From NCBI RefSeq assembly GCF_014648435.1, contig NZ_BMRC01000004.1:124001-188000 (forward strand): 64,000 bases of DNA. The letters are read 5' to 3'. The notes below the pieces were generated by a model that searched no databases, was not told the DNA's origin, and saw only the letters and a program-made list of their open reading frames with translations. The position numbers and the translations under genes were made by a program. Source of the stretch: Nonomuraea spiralis (lineage in GTDB: Bacteria; Actinomycetota; Actinomycetes; Streptosporangiales; Streptosporangiaceae). Position 1 is the first letter of the stretch. Each line of letters starts with the position of its first letter. Shown here piece after piece: positions 33,287-41,904 of the stretch.

Positions 33287-34900
33287 ATGGCGGAAAGTGC
33301 AGAGGCCGACTGGGTCTCCAGGTTCGCGGACGAGGTGATCTCCGAGGCGGAGCGTCGTGCCCCGGGCAAACCGATCGTCTGCGCCTCCGGGCTCAGCCCC
33401 TCGGGCCCCATCCACCTCGGCAACCTGCGCGAGATCATGACCCCCCACCTGGTCGCCGACGAGATCAGGCGGCGCGGTCTCGACTGCGTCCATCTGCTGT
33501 CCTGGGACGACTACGACCGTTTCCGCAGGGTGCCCGCGGGCGTCGACCCGGCCTGGGCCGAGCACATCGGCAAGCCGCTGACCTCCGTGCCCGCCCCGCC
33601 CGGCAGCCCGCACGCCAACTGGGCCGAGCACTTCAAGGCCCCGATGGTCGCCGCCCTGGCCGAGCTGGGGATCGACTACCGGGGCATCAGCCAGACCGAG
33701 CAGTACACCTCCGGCGCCTACCGCGAGCAGATCCTGCTGGCCGTGCGCGAGCGGTCCAGGATCGACGCGATCCTCGACCGGTACCGGACCAAGGAGGGCG
33801 TGCGGGAGGTGGAGGACTACTTCCCGTACAAGCCGTACTGCGAGTTGTGCGAGCGCGACCTCACGCGGGTCACCGCGTACGACGACGAGACGACCGAGCT
33901 GGCCTACACCTGCGAGTGCGGGTTCGGCGAGACCGTGCGCCTGGCCGAGCACGACCGCGGCAAGCTGGTGTGGAAGGTCGACTGGCCGATGCGGTGGGCG
34001 TACGAGGGCGTGGTCTTCGAGCCGTCGGGCGTCGACCACCACTCCCCCGGCTCGGCCTGGATCGTCGGCGGCCAGATCGTGGGCGAGGTGTTCGGCGGCG
34101 AGCAGCCGATCGGCCCGATGTACGCCTTCGTCGGCATCACCGGCATGGCCAAGATGAGCAGCTCCAAGGGCGACGTGCCGACCCCGGCCGACGCGCTGGA
34201 GATCATGGAGGCGCCGGTGCTGCGCTGGCTGTACGCCCGCCGCAAGCCGGCCCAGTCCTTCAAGATCGCCTTCGACCAGGAGATCCAGCGCCTCTACGAC
34301 GAATGGGACGCCCTGGGCCGCAAGGTCGGCCTCGGCCAGGCGCAGCCCGCCGAGCTGGCCGCCCACAACCGCGCCGTGAGCACCGCCGCCGGGCCGCTGC
34401 CGGCCACGCCGCACCCGGTGCCCTACCGGACGCTGGCCTCGATCGTCGACATCACCACCGGCCACGACGAGCAGGCGCTGCGCATCCTGCGCGACCTCGA
34501 CGCCGTCGAGGACCTGGCGCAGGCCCGCCCCCGGCTCGACCGAGCGCAGCGCTGGGTGGCCGACCACCTGCCCGCCGACCAGCGCACCCACGTACGCGAG
34601 ACGCCCGACCAGGAGCTGCTCGACTCGCTCGGCCAGACCGAACGGGAGTCGCTGCGGCTGCTGGCCGAGGGCCTCGACGACTGGACGCTCGACGGCCTGA
34701 CGAGCCTGGTCTACGGCGTGCCGAAGCTCCAGGTCGGCCTGGCCGCCGACGCCAAGCCCACGCCGGAGCTCAAGGCGGCCCAGCGCGCGTTCTTCGTCCT
34801 GCTCTACCGGCTGCTGGTGGGCCGCGACACCGGGCCGCGGCTGCCGACGCTGCTCATGGCCGTGGGCGCGGAGAGGGTGCGGAAGCTGGTCGGCGGGTGA
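33287..34900 (+). CDS. lysS: Class I lysyl-tRNA synthetase
   Basis: 537 residues. The Rossmann catalytic domain has the HIGH-like sequence PIHLGN (His43-Asn46) and KMSSSK (289-294), with a zinc-ribbon-like CELC...CEC set (Cys185, Cys188, Cys209, Cys211). This is the archaeal-type class I enzyme, used by some actinomycetes alone or alongside class II LysRS. It charges tRNA-Lys with lysine and ATP. No strong Shine-Dalgarno sequence precedes ATG 33287. Its stop overlaps the GTG of a small kinase gene (GTGA), an unusual coupling. Confidence 0.95.
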   Translation: MAESAEADWVSRFADEVISEAERRAPGKPIVCASGLSPSGPIHLGNLREIMTPHLVADEIRRRGLDCVHLLSWDDYDRFRRVPAGVDPAWAEHIGKPLTSVPAPPGSPHANWAEHFKAPMVAALAELGIDYRGISQTEQYTSGAYREQILLAVRERSRIDAILDRYRTKEGVREVEDYFPYKPYCELCERDLTRVTAYDDETTELAYTCECGFGETVRLAEHDRGKLVWKVDWPMRWAYEGVVFEPSGVDHHSPGSAWIVGGQIVGEVFGGEQPIGPMYAFVGITGMAKMSSSKGDVPTPADALEIMEAPVLRWLYARRKPAQSFKIAFDQEIQRLYDEWDALGRKVGLGQAQPAELAAHNRAVSTAAGPLPATPHPVPYRTLASIVDITTGHDEQALRILRDLDAVEDLAQARPRLDRAQRWVADHLPADQRTHVRETPDQELLDSLGQTERESLRLLAEGLDDWTLDGLTSLVYGVPKLQVGLAADAKPTPELKAAQRAFFVLLYRLLVGRDTGPRLPTLLMAVGAERVRKLVGG

Positions 34901-35436
34901 AGGGCGTCGTCCTGATCACCGGCATCTCGGCCTCGGGCAAGTCCACGGTCGCCCAGGCCCTGGCCGAACGCCTGCCGCGCTCGGCGCACGTCCGGGGCGA
35001 CGCCTTCCGCCGGATGGTGGTGGGCGGGCGGGCCGAGATGGCGCCCGGCTCGGAGGAGGAGGCGGTGCGCCAGCTCCACCTCCGCTACCGGCTCGCGGCC
35101 CAGACGGCGGACTTGTATTTCGAAGCCGGATTCACGTCTATTGTGCAAGATGTGGTTCTTGGGGCTGACTTGGAGCGGTTCACCAAGTGGGTCCGAAGCC
35201 GTCCGCTCCGGGTGGTCGTGCTCGCCCCCGACGCCGCCGCCGTCGAGCGCCGCGAACGCGAACGCGCCAAGACCGGCTACGGCACCTGGACGATCTCCCA
35301 GCTCGACGCCGCTCTACGGGCCGAGACGCCGAGGATCGGCCTGTGGCTGGACACCTCCGGACAGACCCCCGGCGAGACCGTCGACGAGATCGTCGCACGC
35401 TCGGACGAGGCATTGGTCGGTGGAGATCGCATATAA
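34897..35436 (+). CDS. P-loop kinase-like AAA protein coupled to lysS
   Basis: 179 residues from a GTG overlapping the lysS stop. The Walker A motif LITGISASGKSTVAQAL sits at the N-terminus and HVRGDAFRRMVVGG resembles the substrate-binding Asp-Xaa-Xaa-Arg of gluconate/shikimate-type kinases. The later RRERERAKTGYGTW segment is a possible lid with several Arg. The family phosphorylates small molecules or acts as an adenylylsulfate-kinase-like protein; the substrate is not known. Co-translation with lysS may only reflect gene packing. Confidence 0.8.
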   Translation: MKGVVLITGISASGKSTVAQALAERLPRSAHVRGDAFRRMVVGGRAEMAPGSEEEAVRQLHLRYRLAAQTADLYFEAGFTSIVQDVVLGADLERFTKWVRSRPLRVVVLAPDAAAVERRERERAKTGYGTWTISQLDAALRAETPRIGLWLDTSGQTPGETVDEIVARSDEALVGGDRI

Positions 35437-35496
35437 GTAGGATCACTGCAAGGCAGTGTCAAGTGGGCTGCATGTGTGCAGGTGCACCTTGTAGCC

Positions 35497-36225
35497 ATGA
35501 ACAAGCAGCCCTTCGCCGCCAGTGTCAGTGTCATCGTCCCCGCGATGAACGAAGCCGAGAACCTTCCCCACGTCTTCGCCACGCTGCCCGCCTGGATCGA
35601 CGAGGTCATCCTGGTCGACGGCAACTCGACCGACGACACCGTCGCCGTGGCGCGCAGGCTGCGCCCCGACCTGCGGGTCGTCGTGCAGAGCCGGCGCGGC
35701 AAGGGCAACGCTCTCATCGAGGGTTTCCAGGCGGCCCGAGGCGACATCATCGTCATGATCGACGCCGACGGCTCCACCGACGGCAAGGAGATCCACTCCT
35801 TCGTCGAGACCCTCATTGACGGCGCCGACTTCGCCAAGGGCTCCCGGTACGCCCCCGGCGGCGGCTCCGACGACCTCAGCCCCATCCGCTCGCTCGGCAA
35901 CAAGGTCCTCACGGGCCTGACCAACCTGCTGTACGGCACCCGCTTCACCGACCTGTGCTACGGCTACAACGCCTTCTGGCGCGACCACCTGGACGCGATG
36001 GACCTCGACTGCGACGGCTTCGAGATCGAGACCCTCATGAACGTCCGGGCCGCCCAGGCCGGCCTGGTCATCCACGAGGTGCCCAGCCACGAGCGCTCCA
36101 GGATCCACGGCGCGAGCAACCTGCACGCCGTACGCGACGGCTGGCGCGTGCTCAAGACGATCATGCGGGAGCGTACGCGTGGGACCGCCCTGATCCCGCA
36201 GACCGAAGTGGCGCTCGCGAAGTAA
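35497..36225 (+). CDS. Family 2 glycosyltransferase (DPM1/polyprenol-phosphate type)
   Basis: 242 residues from ATG 35497; a GTG at 35476 would add seven residues. The GT-A fold is clear: VSVIVPAMNEAENLPHVF, EVILVDGNSTDDT, the nucleotide-metal DADGSTDG (residues about 89-96) and later RFTDLCYGYNAFWRD with IEVE-like GFEIETLMNVRA. No membrane segments are present, so it is soluble or peripheral like Dpm1. It probably transfers a sugar from a nucleotide donor to a lipid phosphate. No cell-wall glycan genes are adjacent. Confidence 0.88.
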   Translation: MNKQPFAASVSVIVPAMNEAENLPHVFATLPAWIDEVILVDGNSTDDTVAVARRLRPDLRVVVQSRRGKGNALIEGFQAARGDIIVMIDADGSTDGKEIHSFVETLIDGADFAKGSRYAPGGGSDDLSPIRSLGNKVLTGLTNLLYGTRFTDLCYGYNAFWRDHLDAMDLDCDGFEIETLMNVRAAQAGLVIHEVPSHERSRIHGASNLHAVRDGWRVLKTIMRERTRGTALIPQTEVALAK

Positions 36226-36244
36226 GAAGTGACATTCTCGGACA

Positions 36245-37216
36245 ATGCGCTACATAGTGATCGGAGCAGGAGCAGTCGGCGGCACCATCGGCGCCCGCCT
36301 CCATCAAGGCGGGCACGACGTCGTGCTCGTCGCGAGAGGGGCGCACTACGAGGCGCTCAAACGTGACGGACTCCGCCTGATCACCCCTGAATCCGACGAG
36401 ACCCTGCACATCCCCACGGCTCCCGGCCCCATCCCCACCCGCGACGACGACGTGCTGATCCTGGCCACCAAGTCGCAGGACACCCTCGCCGCCCTCGCCC
36501 CCTGGCCGGTGGACGTCCCGGTCGTGTGCGCCCAGAACGGCGTGGCCAACGAACGTACTGTCCTGCGTAAGTTCGAGCGGGTCTACGGCATGTGCGTGTG
36601 GCTGCCCGCCGAGCACCTCGAACCCGGCGTCGTGGTCGCCTACGCCCGCCCGTACTCCGGGTTGCTGCACGTCGGGCGTTATCCCCAGGGTGTGGACGAC
36701 CTCGCCGGGCAGATCGCCGACGACCTCGGCAAGTACGGCCTGCTCGCCCGCGCCACCCCCGACGTCATGCGCTGGAAGCACGGCAAACTCCTCAACAACC
36801 TCGGCAACGCCGTCGAAGCCCTCGCCGGGCACGCCGACGGCATGTACGCGCTCATCGAACGGGCCCGCGCCGAGGCCGTCCGCGTCTTCGACCACGTGGG
36901 CATCCCCTACTCCACCGCCGAGGACGAGCAGCGGGTCCGCGGCCACCAGGTGGACGTCGTCCCCGTCGAAGGCGTCGAACGCGGCGGCGGATCGTCGTGG
37001 CAGAGCCTGGCCAGAGGCAGCGGCTCGATCGAGGCCGACTACCTCAACGGCGAGATCGTCCTGCTCGGCCGCGAGCACGGCGTGCCGACGCCGGTCAACG
37101 AGGTGCTGCGCCGCGAGGCCGACCGGCACGCCCGCGAGAAGCTGCCGCCCGGCTCGATGCCGGTGGAGAAGCTGGCCGCGCTCATCGACGCGCGTTCCGC
37201 AGCCGAATCCCGCTGA
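36245..37216 (+). CDS. 2-dehydropantoate 2-reductase-like (ApbA/PanE family)
   Basis: 323 residues. The Rossmann start is MRYIVIGAGAVGGTIGARL, ILATKSQD provides the conserved Lys region, and CAQNGVANE carries the Asn/Gly pair. The catalytic Lys and Asn lie in RWKHGKLLNNLGNAVEAL. The family reduces ketopantoate with NADPH for pantothenate synthesis, but several paralogues act on other 2-keto acids, so I do not assign panE firmly. CATTCT 7-8 bases before the ATG fits leaderless transcription. The 3' end overlaps the next, convergent gene by 35 bp. Confidence 0.85.
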   Translation: MRYIVIGAGAVGGTIGARLHQGGHDVVLVARGAHYEALKRDGLRLITPESDETLHIPTAPGPIPTRDDDVLILATKSQDTLAALAPWPVDVPVVCAQNGVANERTVLRKFERVYGMCVWLPAEHLEPGVVVAYARPYSGLLHVGRYPQGVDDLAGQIADDLGKYGLLARATPDVMRWKHGKLLNNLGNAVEALAGHADGMYALIERARAEAVRVFDHVGIPYSTAEDEQRVRGHQVDVVPVEGVERGGGSSWQSLARGSGSIEADYLNGEIVLLGREHGVPTPVNEVLRREADRHAREKLPPGSMPVEKLAALIDARSAAESR

Positions 37217-37709
37217 ACTGCATGCTGCTGCCCGTCACCTCGTGCCAGAACGACCACAGGTTGTCCAGCAGGCGTAGCTGAATGCCCGCCTGCTCGTGCA
37301 GCTCGAACAGGTCGCCCACCGGTTCGGGCGGGCCGATCGGGACGACCGGGACCTTCGACACCACGGCGTGCGGCGGGTCGCCGATCGGCGCGAACTCGGC
37401 CGCGGGCAGGCGGTAGGCGTACAGCCGGACGTCCATGATGGCCCTGAGCCAGCCGTACTCGACGGCGTGGACGCGCTCGCCGCAGCCCGCGCCGGCGATC
37501 CGGGCGACGTCCTCGTCCGAGGTGTCCGGCCCCCGCCACGCCATCGCACGGGGGCAGGCGCGCGGGAACCAGTAGTCGGGACAGCGGTCGTGGCCCACGG
37601 CCCACACGTACGGCTCCCCCAGCGACGACGTCACCGCGACGTGGGGCACGAACCGCTCGATGGTCGGGTCCTCGGAGAAATGCAGCACCTGGCCAGGATC
37701 GGGTCTCAT
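37182..37709 (-). CDS. DUF6886-like hypothetical protein
   Basis: 175 residues from ATG 37709; upstream in-frame ATGs at 37721 and 37727 are also possible. The start VLHFSEDPTIERFVPHVA followed by VWAVGHDRCPDYWFPRACPR is a conserved actinobacterial and Bacillus pattern of unknown function, with Arg, Asp and Cys suggesting an ADP-ribosyl- or nucleotide-related fold only by resemblance. FWHEVTGSSMQFSGIRLRNA is the conserved C-terminus. It overlaps the 3' end of the PanE-like gene on the other strand. Confidence 0.75.
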   Translation of the reverse strand: MRPDPGQVLHFSEDPTIERFVPHVAVTSSLGEPYVWAVGHDRCPDYWFPRACPRAMAWRGPDTSDEDVARIAGAGCGERVHAVEYGWLRAIMDVRLYAYRLPAAEFAPIGDPPHAVVSKVPVVPIGPPEPVGDLFELHEQAGIQLRLLDNLWSFWHEVTGSSMQFSGIRLRNARR

Positions 37710-37783
37710 AACCGCCATCATGCGCATACCCCGCCCGCGTCAGGGCAGAAGAAACGCGCTCTGACGACAAGGGGTGAGTTCGG

Positions 37784-38185
37784 ATGGTCTTATTGGGTCT
37801 GATCCTGGTCCTGCTCGCCGGCGGCGCCGTCGCCCTGGTGGCGACCGAGGAGACTTCCAGGTACATCCTGTTCGGCAACACGTACCAGCTCGATCATGTG
37901 CAGATGTTCCTCGCCGGAGCGGTCACCGCGGCCGCCCTGCTGGCGGGACTCTGGCTGATCGGCTCCGGGTCGCGCAGGACCGCCAGGAAGCGCCGCAGGC
38001 TGCGTACCGCACGGGCCGAGGCCGCGGGCCGGGTCTCCCGGCTGGAGGACGAGAAGCGCAACCTGGAACGGCGACTCGAACGCGACCGCGTGACGGGCGA
38101 CCGGGCCGCGAACGACCGGGCCGCGGGCGAACCGGTCGACGGGGACCGGCTCGTGGCGGGCCGTACCGACGACACCAGACCGTGA
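37784..38185 (+). CDS. Two-helix membrane protein with a charged coiled-coil tail
   Basis: 133 residues. Two membrane segments (about 2-20 and 42-62) are separated by an outside loop, ETSRYILFGNTYQLDHVQ. A basic cytoplasmic region RRTARKRRRLRTARAEAAGRVSRL becomes a coiled coil and then a low-complexity repeat around DRxAxxxP (about 100-125). The layout resembles LapA/DUF1049 proteins. Function unknown. Confidence 0.7.
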   Translation: MVLLGLILVLLAGGAVALVATEETSRYILFGNTYQLDHVQMFLAGAVTAAALLAGLWLIGSGSRRTARKRRRLRTARAEAAGRVSRLEDEKRNLERRLERDRVTGDRAANDRAAGEPVDGDRLVAGRTDDTRP

Positions 38186-38187
38186 GC

Positions 38188-38601
38188 TCAGGGGCGCGAG
38201 GGCAGCAACTTGCCCTCGCGCCAGAGCGCGAACCCGGTGACCAGCGCCCCGACCCCTTCCCAGAGCCCCACGCCGAAGAACTTGCCCGGCGCCGCCCCCG
38301 TCAGCACCAGCGTGGTGAACACCGCGAACGTCACGAGCCTGAATGGCACGGTCCATCGAAAGAACGGCGTGTAGTCGGCGGAAGCCGCGAAAACGTAATA
38401 GACGCCCATGTTCACCGCTGCCATGGACGAAGCAGCCATGTAGACCAGCGTGTAGTCACCGGACGGGCGTACGTCGAGCACCTCGAAACCCAGCAGGACC
38501 AGCAGAGAGTTCGGCGAGAGCAGCCCGAAGAGCCCGAGTACGAAGGCGAGCAGGCCGAAGACGCCGATGGTCCAACCGGCGGAAGAACGCGGAAGACGCA
38601 C
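38188..38601 (-). CDS. Four-helix integral membrane protein, unknown
   Basis: 137 residues from GTG 38601 with GGAAGGA 5 bases upstream; a longer frame to 38652 has no such signal. Four hydrophobic segments are visible (WTIGVFGLLAFVLGLFGLL, TLVYMAASSMAAVNMGVYYVF, FRLVTFAVFTTLVLTGAAP and GVGLWEGVGALVTGFALW). Family not recognised with certainty. It lies 2 bp from the convergent gene and is divergent from the CvnA-like kinase. Confidence 0.7.
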   Translation of the reverse strand: MRLPRSSAGWTIGVFGLLAFVLGLFGLLSPNSLLVLLGFEVLDVRPSGDYTLVYMAASSMAAVNMGVYYVFAASADYTPFFRWTVPFRLVTFAVFTTLVLTGAAPGKFFGVGLWEGVGALVTGFALWREGKLLPSRP

Positions 38602-38663
38602 AGAAATCCTTCCAAAGGGGGGTGTAATCTGCGAGGCGCTCTCATCATGCACCCGGAGGTCGC

Positions 38664-40565
38664 ATGCCCCCCACGCGTGGCCGTCCCATTGCTCTGAAGC
38701 TCCTCATCCTCCTGCTCGTGCCGCTGCTGTCCCTGGTCGGACTGTGGGCGTTCGCGGCGGGTCTGACCGGCGGCGACGGCCTGCGCCTGCTGGAGATCAA
38801 CAAGCTGGCCTCGCACCTGGCCACCCCGTCGGAGCGGGTCAACGTCCAGCTTCAGAACGAGCGGCTGGCCTCGGTCGAGTTCCTGGTCACGCGGCGGGGC
38901 GGGGACAAGCTGGCCAGGCAGCGCGGGCAGACCGACCGGACCGTGGCGGCCTTCCGCAAGCTGGCCAAGGACCAGCGCGGCATGTCACCCGAGATGAGCT
39001 CGCAGCTCGACGCCCTGAACGGCAAGCTCGACCTGCTGGGCGGCATCCGCGCCGAGGTGGACGACCGGACGGTCGCCCCGCTCGCCGTGATCGACGGCTA
39101 CAGCCAGATCGTGGACGCCTCTTTCCGCATGTACGACGCCATGGTCCTGGTGCCCGACATGTCGCTCTACCGGCAGGCCAGGGCCGTCACCATGCTCGGC
39201 GAGGCCAAGGACCTGCTCTCGCGCGAGCGCGCCATGGTCGTCGTGGTGCTGGCCAGAGGGCGGGTGGAGGCCGTCGAGCGCGAGGCGTTCACCGGGATGG
39301 TGGCGACCCGGCGGCTGCTGTACGCGCAGGCGCTCTCGCACCTGGACAGCAGCCTGCGCGGCCCGTACGAGGAGCTGGCCGGCTCGCCCGTCTACAAGGA
39401 GTTCCTCGACGCCGAGGACGCCATCAGAGGCCAGGCCGCGATGAACGGCCTGCCCGCCACCGCCGCCACCTGGGAGGTGGACGGCCAGAACCTGTGGACC
39501 GCGCTCGAACGCAACCAGGCCGGGATCGTCGAGGGCATCGTGGACCGGGTGAACCCGGCGGCCTCGACCATCCTCATCAAGATCGGCGTGGCCGGCGGCG
39601 TGGGGCTGCTCGCCGTGCTCGCCTCGATCCTGTTGTCGCTGCGCTTCCGCAAGCGCCTGGTCCGCGAGCTGGCCGGGCTGCGCGACGCGGCCGCCGAACT
39701 GGCCGAGGTGCGGCTGTCCGGGCTGGTCGAGCGGCTGCGTACGAACACGCGCCCGCCCACGACCGCCGAGATCGCGCCGCTGGAGGTCAGGACGGAGACC
39801 TCCGAGGTCGCCGACATCGTACGGGCCTTCAACCACGTGCAGTCCACGGCCGTCGAGGCCGCCGTCGACCAGGCGAGGCTCCGGCACGGCGTCAGCCAGG
39901 TCTTCGTCAACCTGGCCAGGCGCAACCAGTCGCTGCTGCACCGGCAGTTGCTCCAGCTCGACAGCATGGAGCGGGCCACCGAGGAGCCCGAGATCCTGGC
40001 CGACCTGTTCAAGCTGGACCACCTGACCACCCGCATGCGCAGGCACGCGGAGAGCCTGATCATCCTGTCCGACCAGGCCCCCGGACGCGGCTGGCGCAAC
40101 CCGGTGCCGATCCTCGACGTGCTGCGCGCCGCGGTCGCCGAGGTCGAGGAGTACGAGCGCGTCGAGATCCACCAGCCGCCGCAGGCCGCGTTGCTCGGCG
40201 CGACGGTCACGGACGTGGCCCACCTGCTGGCCGAGCTGGTCGAGAACGCCACGCTCTTCTCACCCCCGCAGACCAGGGTGGACGTACGCACCGCGGGCAC
40301 CCCGAACGGCCTGATGATCGAGATCGAGGACCGCGGCCTCGGGCTGCCGCGGATCGAGCTGGACGAGCTCAACGACCGGCTGGCCAAGATGCCGGAGTTC
40401 GACCTGGCCCAGAGCGACCGGCTGGGCCTGTTCGTGGTCGGCCGCCTGGCCGCCCGGCACGACATCAAGGTCACCCTGACGGCCTCGCCCTACGGCGGCC
40501 TGACGGCGATGGCCTTCCTGCCCTCAGCCCTCCTGGCCGACCAGCCGGTCCTCGCCGGGAGCTAG
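38664..40565 (+). CDS. CvnA-like sensor protein: NIT sensor and histidine-kinase ATPase domain
   Basis: 633 residues. A first membrane helix (about 12-35) is followed by an extracellular nitrate/nitrite-sensing (NIT)-type helical domain, a second membrane helix (about 308-330) and a cytoplasmic part. The HATPase region has HLLAELVENATLFSPPQT (N box) and IEIEDRGLGLP (G1), but the segment LARRNQSLLHRQLLQLDSME replaces the usual H box. This is the actinomycete conservon A type (CvnA), usually encoded with a roadblock protein, a DUF742 protein and a small GTPase. None of these follow here, so it is an orphan. Partner and signal are unknown. Confidence 0.87.
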   Translation: MPPTRGRPIALKLLILLLVPLLSLVGLWAFAAGLTGGDGLRLLEINKLASHLATPSERVNVQLQNERLASVEFLVTRRGGDKLARQRGQTDRTVAAFRKLAKDQRGMSPEMSSQLDALNGKLDLLGGIRAEVDDRTVAPLAVIDGYSQIVDASFRMYDAMVLVPDMSLYRQARAVTMLGEAKDLLSRERAMVVVVLARGRVEAVEREAFTGMVATRRLLYAQALSHLDSSLRGPYEELAGSPVYKEFLDAEDAIRGQAAMNGLPATAATWEVDGQNLWTALERNQAGIVEGIVDRVNPAASTILIKIGVAGGVGLLAVLASILLSLRFRKRLVRELAGLRDAAAELAEVRLSGLVERLRTNTRPPTTAEIAPLEVRTETSEVADIVRAFNHVQSTAVEAAVDQARLRHGVSQVFVNLARRNQSLLHRQLLQLDSMERATEEPEILADLFKLDHLTTRMRRHAESLIILSDQAPGRGWRNPVPILDVLRAAVAEVEEYERVEIHQPPQAALLGATVTDVAHLLAELVENATLFSPPQTRVDVRTAGTPNGLMIEIEDRGLGLPRIELDELNDRLAKMPEFDLAQSDRLGLFVVGRLAARHDIKVTLTASPYGGLTAMAFLPSALLADQPVLAGS

Positions 40566-41006
40566 GTACGCCATCCCACCCGACTCCCGCGCCCGCGCGG
40601 CGGCCAGCAGCCGCCTGTGGGCATGGGGCGGCAGCAGGCGGGCGGCCTCCTCGTGGGTGTGGAAGCCGTACTCGTCCAGTTCCTCGGCCTGCAACGTGAT
40701 CGCCGTGCCCGACGGGATCACGCCGCAGTCGAACATGAAGTTGACCATCGCGTACGGCACGTACGCCAGCCCGTCGACCCAGCTCACGGCGAGCAGTCTG
40801 CCGACCTCCAGCACCAGGCCGAGCTCTTCGGCGACCTCCCTGGCACACGCCTGCGCCGGGTGCTCGCCGGCGTCGATGATGCCGCCGGGGAAGGACCAGT
40901 GGTCGCGGTAGTTGGGCTTGACGAGCAGCGCCCGGCCCCGCTCGTCCGTGATGTACGCTGCGGCCCCGGTGACGACCCGGTTGACCGTGGACCAGAAATC
41001 GTTCAC
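40524..41006 (-). CDS. Nudix hydrolase
   Basis: 160 residues. The Nudix box is complete: GGIIDAGEHPAQACAREVAEELGL (G-x5-E-x7-REVAEELGL) at about residues 41-64. It lies in a short MutT-like domain with no further signature for substrate. It overlaps the 3' end of the sensor gene by 42 bp on the opposite strand. The substrate (nucleotide diphosphate derivative) is unknown. Confidence 0.87.
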   Translation of the reverse strand: MNDFWSTVNRVVTGAAAYITDERGRALLVKPNYRDHWSFPGGIIDAGEHPAQACAREVAEELGLVLEVGRLLAVSWVDGLAYVPYAMVNFMFDCGVIPSGTAITLQAEELDEYGFHTHEEAARLLPPHAHRRLLAAARARESGGMAYLAPGEDRLVGQEG

Positions 41007-41016
41007 CGGGCCAACG

Positions 41017-41880
41017 TTACGGCAGCACCTGGAGCAGGGCCTGGGTCCTGGCCTTGGCCGGCTCCTCGACCCGCTGGGCCTCCTTGCCCGCCGCGTCCAG
41101 CACGACCAGGGTGTTGTGCGCGCTGCCCGCCACCCGCACGACCAGCCGCCCGTCGGCGAGGTAGAACGCGCCGATCAGCCTGCCCTTGACGGCCGGGGTG
41201 AGCTGCTTGCCGGTCACCAGGTCGACGACGGCCGGCTTGAAGGCCGCGGGCCAGCTCCCGTCCCCCAGGGCTTCGGGGTTGGCGGGGAACTCCACGACCG
41301 CGTTGCGGCCGTTCGGCGACAGGCTCTGCACGTGGGTGACGAGCTTGACGCCCTTGGCCTTGACGGACTTACCGGTCTTGACGTCGAGCCGGTAGACGGC
41401 GTCGGCCTCGCCGGTGTACCCCGCGAGGTAGCGCCCGCCCGCCGCCCAGGCCAGGTGGCACACGCCCTTGGAGGTGCCGAGCCGGCGCGCGCCGGTGCCG
41501 TCGGCCCTGACGGCCATGATGGTCTCGCCCTTGGCGTAGGCGATCTGGGTGGAGTCGGGGGACCAGACGGGGGTCAGGCACGGCGTGCCGCCCTGGAGCT
41601 TGGTGGCCGCGGTGACGGTCTTGGCGCCGTCCTTGACCTGGAGGTTGCCGCCGTCGGTCACCCAGGCGGCCTTCCTGCCGTCCGGCGAGGCCGCGAACTG
41701 CGGCAGCGCGCCGATCTTGGCGAGGGTGCTCCACTCCCCGGCTTCGTAGCGGGTGAGCTGGTGGCCGGCGCTTGCGTAGACGGCGGCGCCCGTGAGCTCG
41801 GGCGCGGTGGCCGCCGACGCCACGGCGGGGGCCACCAGTACGGCACCGAGAGCGACACCGGCCACAACACGAATCTTCAT
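41017..41880 (-). CDS. Secreted TolB/WD40-like beta-propeller protein
   Basis: 287 residues with a signal peptide (MKIRVVAGVALGAVLVAPAVASA). The mature part repeats blades with the pattern xWSPDSTQIAYAKGETIMAV and FAASPDGRKAAWVTD, typical of TolB-type propellers. There are Cys residues in GGTPCLTPVW and KGVCHLAW. No catalytic domain is attached. Exported propellers of this kind bind proteins or ligands. The stop is 10 bp before the Nudix gene, so the two may be cotranscribed. Confidence 0.8.
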   Translation of the reverse strand: MKIRVVAGVALGAVLVAPAVASAATAPELTGAAVYASAGHQLTRYEAGEWSTLAKIGALPQFAASPDGRKAAWVTDGGNLQVKDGAKTVTAATKLQGGTPCLTPVWSPDSTQIAYAKGETIMAVRADGTGARRLGTSKGVCHLAWAAGGRYLAGYTGEADAVYRLDVKTGKSVKAKGVKLVTHVQSLSPNGRNAVVEFPANPEALGDGSWPAAFKPAVVDLVTGKQLTPAVKGRLIGAFYLADGRLVVRVAGSAHNTLVVLDAAGKEAQRVEEPAKARTQALLQVLP

Positions 41881-41904
41881 GACAGCCTATGGTGCCGTAG
41901 CAGA

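Noticed and set aside
37784..38185. Possible toxin-antitoxin membrane gene
   Set aside because: Two membrane helices and a coiled-coil tail are common in LapA/DUF1049 proteins; there is no partner gene to support a toxin system.
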